Origin: Parcubacteria group bacterium
GTDB taxonomy: Bacteria; Patescibacteriota; Minisyncoccia; UBA6257; JACRHW01
Reading direction: 5' to 3'
DNA length: 54,461 nt
Assembly: GCA_016217555.1 (NCBI GenBank)
Contig: JACRHW010000004.1
Location: 1-54,461 of the forward strand
Under the pieces are notes generated by a model. It was not told the DNA's origin and did no database searches. It saw only the letters and a program-made list of their open reading frames with translations. A program made the translations under genes and the position numbers. This document shows positions 18,677 through 27,670 of the stretch, in pieces. Each line of letters begins with the position of its first letter. Positions within the stretch are counted from its first letter, which is position 1.

Positions 18677-19873
18677 TTATTGAGCTAGTGGTAACACTAG
18701 CGAATATATATAACCATCTTTTCTGTTTTTGAAGTAGAGTCTTGAGTTGTCTTCGCTTACAGAGGGAAAGATGGCGTCTTCGATTCTTGCATTGGGTGTT
18801 ATCTCATCCGCCGTAAAGGTGATAAGATCTATCCTATATATTTTTTCAGTAAAATCTGTTGCCTGTTTATAATAGTCGTCGGGGAGGTTAAGTCCAGGCA
18901 TGTTTTTGCTCCACTCCATAGGGACGGCGCAATAAAGATATGTTCCCCTATTGTCGATCGTACATTTTTCGGGAATGGTAGTGATATTTAATGTGTGGGT
19001 GATTTTTCCTGATTCGTTAAGGAGGACGAGATTGTAGAGGTTATTAAGGTCTTCGTCTTTTGGGTTTTGAACAAAGGCAAGTACCCTATTTTCTCCTACA
19101 ACAGAGAGGGAGGCACCGAGGAAGTTCGAGAAGTAATCTTTGAGTTCTTTTGTCTGAAGGTTGAGGGAGAGGATGAGGTTTGTGAATCCATTTGTTGGTT
19201 TTTCTGCGATCATTAGGAGGTTTTTATTGATGAGGCGTATGTGAATGTCGAGCGGAGAGAGGGATTTTATAAGACGCTCTTTTTTCTTTGCAATGTCGTA
19301 AATAAAAATACCTGTGGTCGCAAAAGAATCTTTATAGTAGACAAGTTCGGCGTCGCTTAAGAAACGTGCCTCACGCACTCCCTGGGGCAATAATGCCGTG
19401 CTATTTGTTTTAGGGTTGATGAGGGAGAACTTTTTCTGTGCACTTACTGCTCCTTCGCCCACGAGAAGAGTTCCATTGGGAGAGCTAAACATGGCGTTTG
19501 CATCTTGTACAGTAAAGGTGCCTATGCGGACAGGGGTTCCCATTGATGAAGATTCTGTGCTTGATGCTGAGGGCAATAATGCCGTGGTCTCCCCCATCTG
19601 TTTTTCCCATAGTGCACCCGCCTCATCAATAAAATAGAGAACATTATTGCGATAAGTAGATACAGAGACGGGATTTTCTGTCTCTTGTGTAAAAACAACC
19701 TCTGACGGAGGAGAGGTGTCTATCTGCGTCGTTTGATCGCCACTCGTATTAGTGGAGGTGTCTTGTGGTGTGCCAGTAGTCTTTCTGTTGAGAAGGAGGT
19801 AAATAAACACGCCTAACACAAGAAGCAGAAAGGAGGATATGCTCAGTACAATTATTTTTTGTCGTTGTGTCAT
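18677..19873 (-). CDS. membrane-anchored hypothetical protein, probable beta-propeller
   Basis: N-terminal TM plus repetitive beta-rich ectodomain (STYRNNVLYFID..., LYFKNRKDGYIYSLVLP). Confidence 0.75.
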   Translation of the reverse strand: MTQRQKIIVLSISSFLLLVLGVFIYLLLNRKTTGTPQDTSTNTSGDQTTQIDTSPPSEVVFTQETENPVSVSTYRNNVLYFIDEAGALWEKQMGETTALLPSASSTESSSMGTPVRIGTFTVQDANAMFSSPNGTLLVGEGAVSAQKKFSLINPKTNSTALLPQGVREARFLSDAELVYYKDSFATTGIFIYDIAKKKERLIKSLSPLDIHIRLINKNLLMIAEKPTNGFTNLILSLNLQTKELKDYFSNFLGASLSVVGENRVLAFVQNPKDEDLNNLYNLVLLNESGKITHTLNITTIPEKCTIDNRGTYLYCAVPMEWSKNMPGLNLPDDYYKQATDFTEKIYRIDLITFTADEITPNARIEDAIFPSVSEDNSRLYFKNRKDGYIYSLVLPLAQ

Positions 19874-19920
19874 GTAATTAATAATAACATTTTAGAGCAA
19901 AGATGTTATTCACAGATAAA

Positions 19921-20692
19921 GGGGACAGCCACCATTGTTTTATATTTTATGTGGTATAATACATTATAATTTTAGAATTTCTTTGGTCTGCCTGGATTAC
20001 GCAAGGTCGATTCAAGGTGAAACTTTGTAATCATCTGGTGGACCCATTTTTCTTTCCCAAATGGCGCACCCTTCTGAAGAGAAGTGCGAATAAGAGAAAG
20101 ATCGCCTATCTTGTCCGGCGTATTTATCCAATTTTTGTAATCATAGGGAAGGAGCGTAGGTAGTGAATCAATGAGCCTCTCTTCTTTCTTTTCTCCATGT
20201 ACCCGCCTCCAAGCACTTCCCCATCGCCAGTCTTCGCATTGCCCCACAAGTTTTGCTCTAACAGGATTGCGTTCGACATATTTAATAAGCGTGAGCAGAT
20301 AGGTATCAGTATCAACGAGAAATGATTTATAGCGACCTTGATAGAGATGTCCGGAACCATTTGTTCGTGTTTTTGCATGCACTTTCCTTGTGTGTGCGTT
20401 TGAAACGCGGTGCATAAACATTCCAAGATCTCCATCGTTTTGTGGACGAAGTACTAAATGCCAGTGATTTGGCATTACAACATACGCAAAAATGCGCATA
20501 TCAACGACATCTTTCGTTTCAAGCAAAAGCTGTTCGAATAACGCATAGTCTTCGGGCTCATCGAATATTCCCAAGCGACCATTCGCACGATTAATGACGT
20601 GATAGATTTCTCCACCAACATCAATTCTAGCAGTTCGAGGCATACTATCTATATTACATCACGCAAAAGATTAAACAATGGTGGCTGTCCCC
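19921..20692 (-). mobile_element. REP-associated tyrosine transposase (RAYT) unit with terminal inverted repeats
   Basis: GGGGACAGCCACCATTGTTT (19921-19940) and AAACAATGGTGGCTGTCCCC (20673-20692). Confidence 0.85.
19972..20643 (-). CDS. REP-associated tyrosine transposase (Y1_Tnp, HUH family)
   Basis: MPRTARIDVGGEIYHVINRANGR..., VVMPNHWHLVLRPQ (HUH), YVERNPVRAKLV. Confidence 0.95.
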   Translation of the reverse strand: MPRTARIDVGGEIYHVINRANGRLGIFDEPEDYALFEQLLLETKDVVDMRIFAYVVMPNHWHLVLRPQNDGDLGMFMHRVSNAHTRKVHAKTRTNGSGHLYQGRYKSFLVDTDTYLLTLIKYVERNPVRAKLVGQCEDWRWGSAWRRVHGEKKEERLIDSLPTLLPYDYKNWINTPDKIGDLSLIRTSLQKGAPFGKEKWVHQMITKFHLESTLRNPGRPKKF

Positions 20693-20725
20693 GTTACCCC
20701 GTTACGACCCGTTACCCGTTATTGC

Positions 20726-21976
20726 TTATTTTTTGTTTTTTTGTGTTTGTAGATCAAGCTTTTCTTGATTTAATTTTGATTGTGCGGTTCGCATATATGC
20801 TATTTGTCGTTTAGTTCCGTCAACTAACTTGTTCATGTTTGCCCATTGTGTTTTTATTGGTTGGTATACCCTTGAATTAAAATAATTTACACTACCACCA
20901 TTGACCCCAGCATTATTATTTCCGTCTAATATTACAGGCTGCGTAAGCGAAGAGATGTGATACCATGTGGAGCCTTGTTTCTCTATATGTCCCCCATCTT
21001 TAACGTCTTTGAGTGCATTATTGATTACTGTGGCTTGAGCGTCCGTTATCGATGTTGCAACATTGGAATCATTAAGCAATGGGTCAAGTTGCCTTTTAAG
21101 GGTAGTAAGTTCAGCCGCTTTTATTTCAAAGCTTTTTTGGAGGCTTTCTTGTTCAGCTATTCTAGTTCTAAGCGTTTCAATAGTAGCATTTTTTTGTTCT
21201 ATTGTTTTTGCCTCATTGACTAGCTTATCAACACTTGCTTTATTTGCTGCTACAGCGTCATTGACTTGCGTATTGGTTTGATTTCTTTGATCTGCATTGG
21301 CTTGGTTTACTGAATTATCTGCCGATGGTTGGCTTGGATTTACTTGTACTTTTGATTCTGTGAACTTTGGGAGGGGGCAGAGGGAGTTTTTTGCTGCCGC
21401 TTCCGGGTTATTTAGTTGCCCGGTATCTTTACAATCCCCCTTACCATTTACGCCGCCTAGTATCTTTGGATTTATGGTGCGGAGGAGAAGAAAACTACTA
21501 AGGAGGATAATAACACCAACGATAGCATTAAAAATTTTGTCATTTCCTGCTTGTACACTTCCGATACTTGCTCCCGCCGCCATGCGTTGGAGGCCACCGA
21601 GCGCAATACCAAAGACAGCGATAATCCCCCCAATACCGAAGAGAGTATTAAAAAAGGGTTTAATAAACTTTTCCTGAAGATTTTGGATTGATGAGACGTC
21701 AAGCTCTTTTTGGTCATTATTTACACCAGGGATTATATAGTTTAGGTGGACATTGGGGATGAAGTTGACGCCTCTTCCGTTGCTATCGGCTGGCGCAGCT
21801 ACGCTCGGAGGTATTGGGGACTGATTTGTTGGAAGACTGTTTTGTATCATCTCCCCAGGACTCGGTGCTGGACTATCACCAACCGCAAACGCAAGAGGTG
21901 TTATTTGAAATACAAAAAAGCCGAGTAGGAGGAGGGCTGCGAGAATTGAAGAAGCACTAACTCCCTTAGATGTCAT
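20726..21976 (-). CDS. T4SS pilin-like (VirB2/TrbC-like) secreted membrane protein with coiled-coil C-terminus
   Basis: Signal peptide then FFNTLFGIGGIIAVFGIALGGLQRMAAGASIGSVQAGNDKIFNAIVGVIILLSSFLLLRTINP; start trimmed to MTSKGVSASS because the upstream extension is repeat-derived. Confidence 0.7.
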   Translation of the reverse strand: MTSKGVSASSILAALLLLGFFVFQITPLAFAVGDSPAPSPGEMIQNSLPTNQSPIPPSVAAPADSNGRGVNFIPNVHLNYIIPGVNNDQKELDVSSIQNLQEKFIKPFFNTLFGIGGIIAVFGIALGGLQRMAAGASIGSVQAGNDKIFNAIVGVIILLSSFLLLRTINPKILGGVNGKGDCKDTGQLNNPEAAAKNSLCPLPKFTESKVQVNPSQPSADNSVNQANADQRNQTNTQVNDAVAANKASVDKLVNEAKTIEQKNATIETLRTRIAEQESLQKSFEIKAAELTTLKRQLDPLLNDSNVATSITDAQATVINNALKDVKDGGHIEKQGSTWYHISSLTQPVILDGNNNAGVNGGSVNYFNSRVYQPIKTQWANMNKLVDGTKRQIAYMRTAQSKLNQEKLDLQTQKNKK

Positions 21977-22055
21977 CCTGAACGTAGTGAAGGATATCTT
22001 TATTACTACTTGTTTTGAAAGCGAGAGATTCTTCGGATGATGCCTCAGAATGACA
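21972..22055. repeat. family-M repeat
   Basis: GTCATCCTGAACGTAGTGAAGGATATC...CTCAGAATGAC. Confidence 0.85.
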
Positions 22056-22105
22056 ACGGTATTTTTGGGTTTTAAGTTGTAGTTTTGCATTTTGACTTTT
22101 GAGTT

Positions 22106-22834
22106 CTACAATGTCGTAATGGTTAGCGACTGTGCTGCTTGTTCGCGGGCGTTGCGGAGATTTTGTACGAGTGCGGAGACGATGTTTTGAGAGTAGGCGG
22201 GGGCGTTGCTGGGGATGGTAATAGTGGCATTATCGGGCTTTTCTGGCGATTCATTACTAATCGTGTCGCCTATTTTCCATGCAAAACCTAGTTCAAGAAG
22301 TGAGGTGACATTAAAAAAGAAGGGAAGGGCGTGGAGGTTGAGTGTTTTGGGCGATGTTTTTATCTCGCCACCTTTTAGGAAACTGGTACTTTCCACGAAA
22401 AACACCTCTGGGGCAACTACCTTTACGGGGGCGGTGATGGTCTCTGGAGATCCATCGGGGTAGCGCAAAAAGACCTTTGCGGTATAGATGCCCGGTTTTT
22501 GGCGCACGGTGGTTTGGAGGGTGGGTTTATCCATGCCTTCAAAGAGTTTTACATCGTCGAGGTACCATGCAAAGAAGACATTGGAGAAGGATTCGGAGGG
22601 ATTCAAGGTTACGAGGTTTAGGGTAAGTGTAGACCCTTTTGTAGGAAGTGATCTTCCGAGGTACCCGGGTGGGGCGTAGGTGTTTGCCCTCCATGTAAGG
22701 ATGTGGCTATTTTGAGCATAGGTTAGGTGCCCTATACTTAACCCCACCATTGCCACCAACAGTAAGGTAGCCCTTCGACTTCGCTCAGGGAATATTACGT
22801 CTGTGAATAGCTTTATAAATAGTTGACGCATCAT
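22106..22834 (-). CDS. secreted hypothetical protein (PKD/Ig-like beta domains) in T4SS locus
   Basis: Signal peptide interrupted by FPERSRRA; LNPSESFSNVFFAWYLDDVKLFEG. Confidence 0.7.
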   Translation of the reverse strand: MMRQLFIKLFTDVIFPERSRRATLLLVAMVGLSIGHLTYAQNSHILTWRANTYAPPGYLGRSLPTKGSTLTLNLVTLNPSESFSNVFFAWYLDDVKLFEGMDKPTLQTTVRQKPGIYTAKVFLRYPDGSPETITAPVKVVAPEVFFVESTSFLKGGEIKTSPKTLNLHALPFFFNVTSLLELGFAWKIGDTISNESPEKPDNATITIPSNAPAYSQNIVSALVQNLRNAREQAAQSLTITTL

Positions 22835-22852
22835 TATAAGTATAACATTAAC

Positions 22853-23043
22853 TTAAAATTCAAAAGTCAAAACTGCAAGTAAAAACTTAAAACTAGTAAC
22901 ACCATTGTCATTCCGAGCTTGTCGAGGAGTCTCTGGGTGGTGCACAAGCGAGGGATTCTTCGTAGGTTTGCCCAATATGGCGGTAGAATGACAACGATAT
23001 TTTTGAATTTTAAGTTGAAGTTTTGCATTTTGCGTTTTGACTT
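22853..23043. repeat. nested repeat: family-Q arms (22853-22898, 23000-23043) enclosing a family-M repeat (22907-22992)
   Basis: CTTAAAATTCAAAAGTCAAAACTGCAAG... / ...TTGAATTTTAAGTTGAAGTTTTGCATTTTGCGTTTTGAC. Confidence 0.8.
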
Positions 23044-23044
23044 T

Positions 23045-24835
23045 TTATTGTGCTTCTTTTGCTTTTGCTAACATTTCTTCTGGTTTCGTGGTGGCAAGCT
23101 TGTTTTCTGTATAGGAGGCGATGACGTGGATGGCGGCGTGGCGGAGTCCTGCAAAGAGTATTCCCTCTCCTACGCCCGCCTCGAGAAGAATCATTTTTTC
23201 GGCTTCGGTGATGTTGAATGTCGTACCAATTACATCAATCGTGGCGGGAGATTGTTTGAGGAGGAGCTGGAGAGAGGAGTTTGTTACGATAGGCATACCA
23301 AAGGGTGAACGTAAAAAGTCGTTGATGTCCTGTGTAATGGTGGTGATACCGAGATAATATTTTCTTCCGCGTTTTGCCATGCCGAAGAGGAAGTTTGCCC
23401 CGTCAGCGTATTTCATAAGTACCCACGCCTCATCAACGATGAGAAGACGTTTTTTGAACTCTGCTCGAATGAGGCTCCACATGAAGTTGAGGATCATATA
23501 CATAGCAATAGGGCGAAGCTCTTCTTCGAGGTCGCGAATGTTGAAGACGGTAAGACGGTTGCGAATAGAGACGTTCGAGGGGCTGTTGAGGAAACCCGCA
23601 TACGTACCCCGTGTATATTTTTCGAGACGTTTTGCAATATCTGCTCCCCCCTCGATACTCTCAAGCACTGTTTGTAGGTCGCCGAGAAGGGGCGGAGTTT
23701 TTCCTGCAAAGTCGCTGGTCGGAGTGATTTCACGCGCGGCGTATGTTTCAAGAAGGGCTTGGTCGAGAAGTGCCTCCTCGGTTGGTGTGATTTCCCCGAG
23801 CATAATTTTGAGAAGTCCTGTGACGCTAAGGACGTGGGATTTGAGGACGTCGGATGGTGCTTCATCAGGCGGAATGGGAGGGAGATCAAAGGGGTTGACG
23901 CGGTGTTCTGATGAGAGTGAAATTTTAAAATATCCTCCTCCAACTGCCTCCGCAAGAGCCTGGTATTCGTTTTCTGGATCGATAATTAGCACGTCTACGC
24001 CCATCATGAGGCTTCGTAAAATTTCGAGTTTTGTAAAGTATGATTTTCCTGAACCTGATTTTGCAAAGACCACCATGTTGGCATTTTCAAGTGAGAAACG
24101 ATCAAAAATGATAAGCCCATTATTGTGCATGTTGATACCGTAGAGAATGCCTTTGTCTGAGGTAAGTTCTGCGGAGTCGAAAGGAAAGATGGTGGAGATG
24201 GGAAGGGTGTTCATGGGGTTGTAGACCTGTATCTTGTCTATGGCTAGAGGAAGGGTGGTTTGAAACCCCTCAAGGTGTTGGAAGAGAGTTGGTTTTATAT
24301 AGATCATTCTTCCCTCAAGCATTCCAGAGAGTTCGTTTTCATATTTTTCGAGTGATTTTACGTCGGGTGCATAGAGGGTCATATATACTCCAAAATGGAA
24401 GAGCCGTTCTTGTGCTTGCTGAAGCTGATCGCGGAGTTCCTCGATATTTTTATAGGATGATTCGAGGAGGGGGTCGCGTACCAATCCTTTTTCTTGTTGT
24501 TCCATGAGTTGGGACTCGATTTGTGCTACTTTTTTTCGAAGGTTTTTGAGCGCCATTGCGGTGTCGATGGGGTCAAGGTACATTGCGATATCGAACCCCT
24601 TATCGAGATTTACCACAGGAGAGAACCAACCACTCGAAAGAGTATTGGGATAGGAGAAGATAAAAAGAGTTTTTGTATAGAGGGAACCTATCTTGAGGTA
24701 ATCGTTTGATACCTCTATTCCTGGTGGGGCAAGGAGATCCTGAAGAGACTCGGCAGCAAAGGCATGCTGTGAAGGGAGCGCACCAAAAGACTCTGGCTCT
24801 TTTTCTTCTTTTTTTCCAAAAAATGGGAAATTCAT
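23045..24835 (-). CDS. virB4: VirB4/TraC-family T4SS ATPase
   Basis: Walker A FAKSGSGKSYFTKLEILRS; Walker B RLLIVDEAWVLM; GITTITQDINDFL. Confidence 0.95.
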   Translation of the reverse strand: MNFPFFGKKEEKEPESFGALPSQHAFAAESLQDLLAPPGIEVSNDYLKIGSLYTKTLFIFSYPNTLSSGWFSPVVNLDKGFDIAMYLDPIDTAMALKNLRKKVAQIESQLMEQQEKGLVRDPLLESSYKNIEELRDQLQQAQERLFHFGVYMTLYAPDVKSLEKYENELSGMLEGRMIYIKPTLFQHLEGFQTTLPLAIDKIQVYNPMNTLPISTIFPFDSAELTSDKGILYGINMHNNGLIIFDRFSLENANMVVFAKSGSGKSYFTKLEILRSLMMGVDVLIIDPENEYQALAEAVGGGYFKISLSSEHRVNPFDLPPIPPDEAPSDVLKSHVLSVTGLLKIMLGEITPTEEALLDQALLETYAAREITPTSDFAGKTPPLLGDLQTVLESIEGGADIAKRLEKYTRGTYAGFLNSPSNVSIRNRLTVFNIRDLEEELRPIAMYMILNFMWSLIRAEFKKRLLIVDEAWVLMKYADGANFLFGMAKRGRKYYLGITTITQDINDFLRSPFGMPIVTNSSLQLLLKQSPATIDVIGTTFNITEAEKMILLEAGVGEGILFAGLRHAAIHVIASYTENKLATTKPEEMLAKAKEAQ

Positions 24836-24840
24836 AAGGT

Positions 24841-24948
24841 TAATATACCAATATACAAATGTTACGAATTGTACGAATCACTACAAATACCGTACGTATT
24901 AGTATCCATTAGTATCATTCGCATAATTCGTATATTTGTATGTTAATC
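24841..24948 (-). repeat. family-A intergenic palindromic repeat, copy 4
   Basis: About 108 bp apparently identical to 25591-25698. Confidence 0.95.
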
Positions 24949-25585
24949 ATGTCAATGATAGTCGTTTTGCGATATCGATGTTGACCTTTTCTGTCTCTTG
25001 TGGATTGTAGAAGTTGTAGAAGAGCTCTACGAGTTCCTCGGTGCCTAGGCGTACTGCATTTACGCCGATGCGTTGTAGTCCCCCCATCACCACATCAGTC
25101 CTCTGGTCGAGCTGGTATTTTTTTGTCTCAAAATCTTCTGAAAGTTCTTCTTTTGATTTTGATTTACCAAAGAGTCCCCCCCCACCAGAAACAGAGATAA
25201 CATCATAAGGCACGGTGACATAAAATCGTTTCGACATAATAGTCGAAGTACTTACCAAATCTCGTATGAAGGCGATATATTCTTCGATTTGAGTATGAAG
25301 AAGGTCGTCTGTTTCTTTTTCTTTTTGCGCATTTACAAGATCAAGGTATTTCACAATATTTAACTTTCTAGAATGGATGACAATTTCTATAGGAAAATCG
25401 AGGGCATTTAAAAATTCTTGGAAGGCTCCTACAATTGCATTTTGTTCGGTCTCTGTTTTGAGGTACACGTTAACACCTTGCACCATCACAATAGCACGCA
25501 GACTTCCATTTTTAAGGATTACCGTTCCATCTCGGAAGGTATCTATTTCAACAAATTGTTGTGTAGGTGATGATTCTTTAGCCAT
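24947..25585 (-). CDS. TraC-like N-terminal-domain protein of T4SS
   Basis: FVEIDTFRDGTVILKNGSLRAIVMVQGVNVYLKTETEQNAIVGAFQEFLNALDFPIEIVIHSRKLN. Confidence 0.8.
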   Translation of the reverse strand: MAKESSPTQQFVEIDTFRDGTVILKNGSLRAIVMVQGVNVYLKTETEQNAIVGAFQEFLNALDFPIEIVIHSRKLNIVKYLDLVNAQKEKETDDLLHTQIEEYIAFIRDLVSTSTIMSKRFYVTVPYDVISVSGGGGLFGKSKSKEELSEDFETKKYQLDQRTDVVMGGLQRIGVNAVRLGTEELVELFYNFYNPQETEKVNIDIAKRLSLT

Positions 25586-25590
25586 AAATT

Positions 25591-25698
25591 TAATATACCA
25601 ATATACAAATGTTACGAATTGTACGAATCACTACAAATACCGTACGTATTAGTATCCATTAGTATCATTCGCATAATTCGTATATTTGTATGTTAATC
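25591..25698 (-). repeat. family-A intergenic palindromic repeat, copy 5
   Basis: Apparently identical to copy 4. Confidence 0.95.
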
Positions 25699-26096
25699 TA
25701 TTGTTTTCCTCTTGCGTCGAGGAGATGTGCTATTTGTTCTAGGCGTTCTTCGGATGTTCGTTCTTGTATTGGTTTTTTTTCTTCGATGACCTGTTTTGTT
25801 TCTTTTTTCTCTACGACAAATCCTCGTTGGTAAATATAGAGATGTGGATTCCAGATGTATTTAAACCATGCAAAAAGGATTGTTGAGAACGATCTGCCAT
25901 TTATTTTTATAAACCCGAATGCTGCACTTACTCCCATAATTGCTGCGCTTATCACCATCCATGGTGTCGTTTCGAGAAAGGGATAGAGCATTGCGCACAT
26001 GGCACCCGCAACCACAAACATAAAGAACTGCTTCATTGTGAGAAATGGTGTGATCTTGTCCTCTACATCAATAAATTGTGGCACCATCGCCTGCAT
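25698..26096 (-). CDS. PrgI-family T4SS protein
   Basis: VPQFIDVEDKITPFLTMKQFFMFVVAGAMCAMLY..., two TMs, adjacent to virB4. Confidence 0.88.
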   Translation of the reverse strand: MQAMVPQFIDVEDKITPFLTMKQFFMFVVAGAMCAMLYPFLETTPWMVISAAIMGVSAAFGFIKINGRSFSTILFAWFKYIWNPHLYIYQRGFVVEKKETKQVIEEKKPIQERTSEERLEQIAHLLDARGKQ

Positions 26097-26104
26097 AAAT
26101 TTAA

Positions 26105-26217
26105 TATACCAATATACAAATGTTACGAATGATACGAATCACTACGAATACGTATCATTCGATTCTGTTTCTCATTCGTATCCATTAGTATCATTCGCAT
26201 AATTCGTATATTGGTAT
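26105..26217 (-). repeat. family-A intergenic palindromic repeat, copy 6
   Basis: aataccaatatacaaatgttacgaat-type left arm and gcataattcgtatattggtatgtt right arm; longer centre. Confidence 0.9.
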
Positions 26218-26218
26218 G

Positions 26219-27637
26219 TTAATCTTTTAAGTTTAACATATTCCCACTTTGAACTATATCACCTGCCGTGTTTGTTGTAGCTCCTGAGGGCGAAGGTTTG
26301 GCAGGAGACGCAGGAAGTCCGACTTCCCCAAATTGACGTCGTACCGAAGGGTCGGTATGATACTCCTCTAAATCCATCACCCGGTGTTCTGTAGGAAGAG
26401 CGTTTTCATGTTCCACTGGTGTTTTATGGAAGGTGTCTCTAGGTAGAGGTTGAACCTCCTTTGGAAGTTCAACCTCTTTAAGTTGAACGTTTCCCTGGAT
26501 TCCCGCCTTAGTTCGACTAAGCTCACTACTAGTCGCGGGAATGAAAGGAGGAATTATATTCCCTGAGCTTGTCGAAGGGGCGTTTTGTGGTTGGTCGGAA
26601 GTCGAACTTCCGGACATTGGAGCGTCGGGAATGACAGGAGGCGTCGTCGGTGCAACTGGCTTGGGGGTTAGTGGTGTGGGCGTTGAGGGCTGGATACTAG
26701 AATTTGGTACTTGCGTCATCGTAGGTGGTTCAGGATGAACATACTTAAACATCACGTGTGGTGTTTGATCGACGGTCGTAGGAAGTCCGACTTCCCCAAG
26801 TTGAACGTTACTCTGGATTCCCGCCTGCGCAGGAATGACAGGGGGGGTGGTAGAAGTTTGACCTCCCAAGTATTGACGTTCGTTTGTTTGTTGGAAGTCG
26901 GACTTCTTTGTATTGATCGGTGGCACACTCTGCGTCTCATACTCCCCAACAGGTGCTTGCGGCGCGCGTCGTATGTCGTCTGTGCCTCGTTGGACTTCGA
27001 GAATTGAGGGGCGTGAGCCTAGCGGTCGTGCAACCTGAAGCGGTGGCGGCGCAATAGGGCGAAACGTTTTCTTGTCATCCTCGGGCTTGCCGCCCATAGC
27101 GAGCCTCGCCTCGACGGGAGGAGTCTTTTTTTCTTCTGTCATCCTGAGGCTTGTGCCGAAGGATCTCTCATCTACCGCTGGTGCTGGAGGCGGGAGATTC
27201 TTCGCCTGCGGACTCAGAATGACTGGCGTGGTCGTCGTTGGTGCGATGGGCTTAATTGTCGGAGCTGGGGTGGTAGCAGTTGGCATCTCTAACCATTCTT
27301 TTTTAGGTGGGTAGGTCAAAAGCACTTCAGTAATCGATTTTTTGTGAGGTATAAAAAGTTCGTGGTTTAGGTCTCCAGCAATTGCAGTGGCAACTATCAT
27401 ACTTACGCCAAGGTCTTTTACAAAAATGTCTTTAAGAATGTCTGGATGAATAAAACCCATAAACACCCAGGAGGTATTTTCCCGAAGTCTGTCGGCTTGT
27501 TTTTCGCTAAGCGAGTATTTTGTGATTATTTTATTTAATACTTCTTGAGTTTCGGCAGAAAAAATTGCCTTTCGAAGATCGTCAGGAATGAGATCAAGGC
27601 GTTCGCGAAATTGTTGTTGAGAAATATTGATTTGCAT
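26219..27637 (-). CDS. proline-rich, largely disordered protein in T4SS locus, studded with repeat-derived peptides
   Basis: Ordered N-terminus then Pro/Thr-rich region with recurring NVQLGEVGLP, PVIPAQAGIQ, PSTSSGN segments. Confidence 0.75.
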   Translation of the reverse strand: MQINISQQQFRERLDLIPDDLRKAIFSAETQEVLNKIITKYSLSEKQADRLRENTSWVFMGFIHPDILKDIFVKDLGVSMIVATAIAGDLNHELFIPHKKSITEVLLTYPPKKEWLEMPTATTPAPTIKPIAPTTTTPVILSPQAKNLPPPAPAVDERSFGTSLRMTEEKKTPPVEARLAMGGKPEDDKKTFRPIAPPPLQVARPLGSRPSILEVQRGTDDIRRAPQAPVGEYETQSVPPINTKKSDFQQTNERQYLGGQTSTTPPVIPAQAGIQSNVQLGEVGLPTTVDQTPHVMFKYVHPEPPTMTQVPNSSIQPSTPTPLTPKPVAPTTPPVIPDAPMSGSSTSDQPQNAPSTSSGNIIPPFIPATSSELSRTKAGIQGNVQLKEVELPKEVQPLPRDTFHKTPVEHENALPTEHRVMDLEEYHTDPSVRRQFGEVGLPASPAKPSPSGATTNTAGDIVQSGNMLNLKD

Positions 27638-27670
27638 TTGGTTTGTGTTCCAGATTTTTATAGTGGCTTC

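Noticed and set aside
20691-20725. CGTTACC tandem words next to the RAYT unit as a minisatellite
   Set aside because: Only about four imperfect units; too short to support a separate claim.
23379-24143. 254-aa plus-strand ORF
   Set aside because: Antisense shadow of virB4 with no recognisable family.
24835-24947. VirB4 split into two genes by a repeat insertion
   Set aside because: The 596-aa protein already contains a full VirB4-like N-terminal region plus ATPase domain; the 212-aa gene looks like a distinct TraC-like protein, so a disrupted gene is not required.
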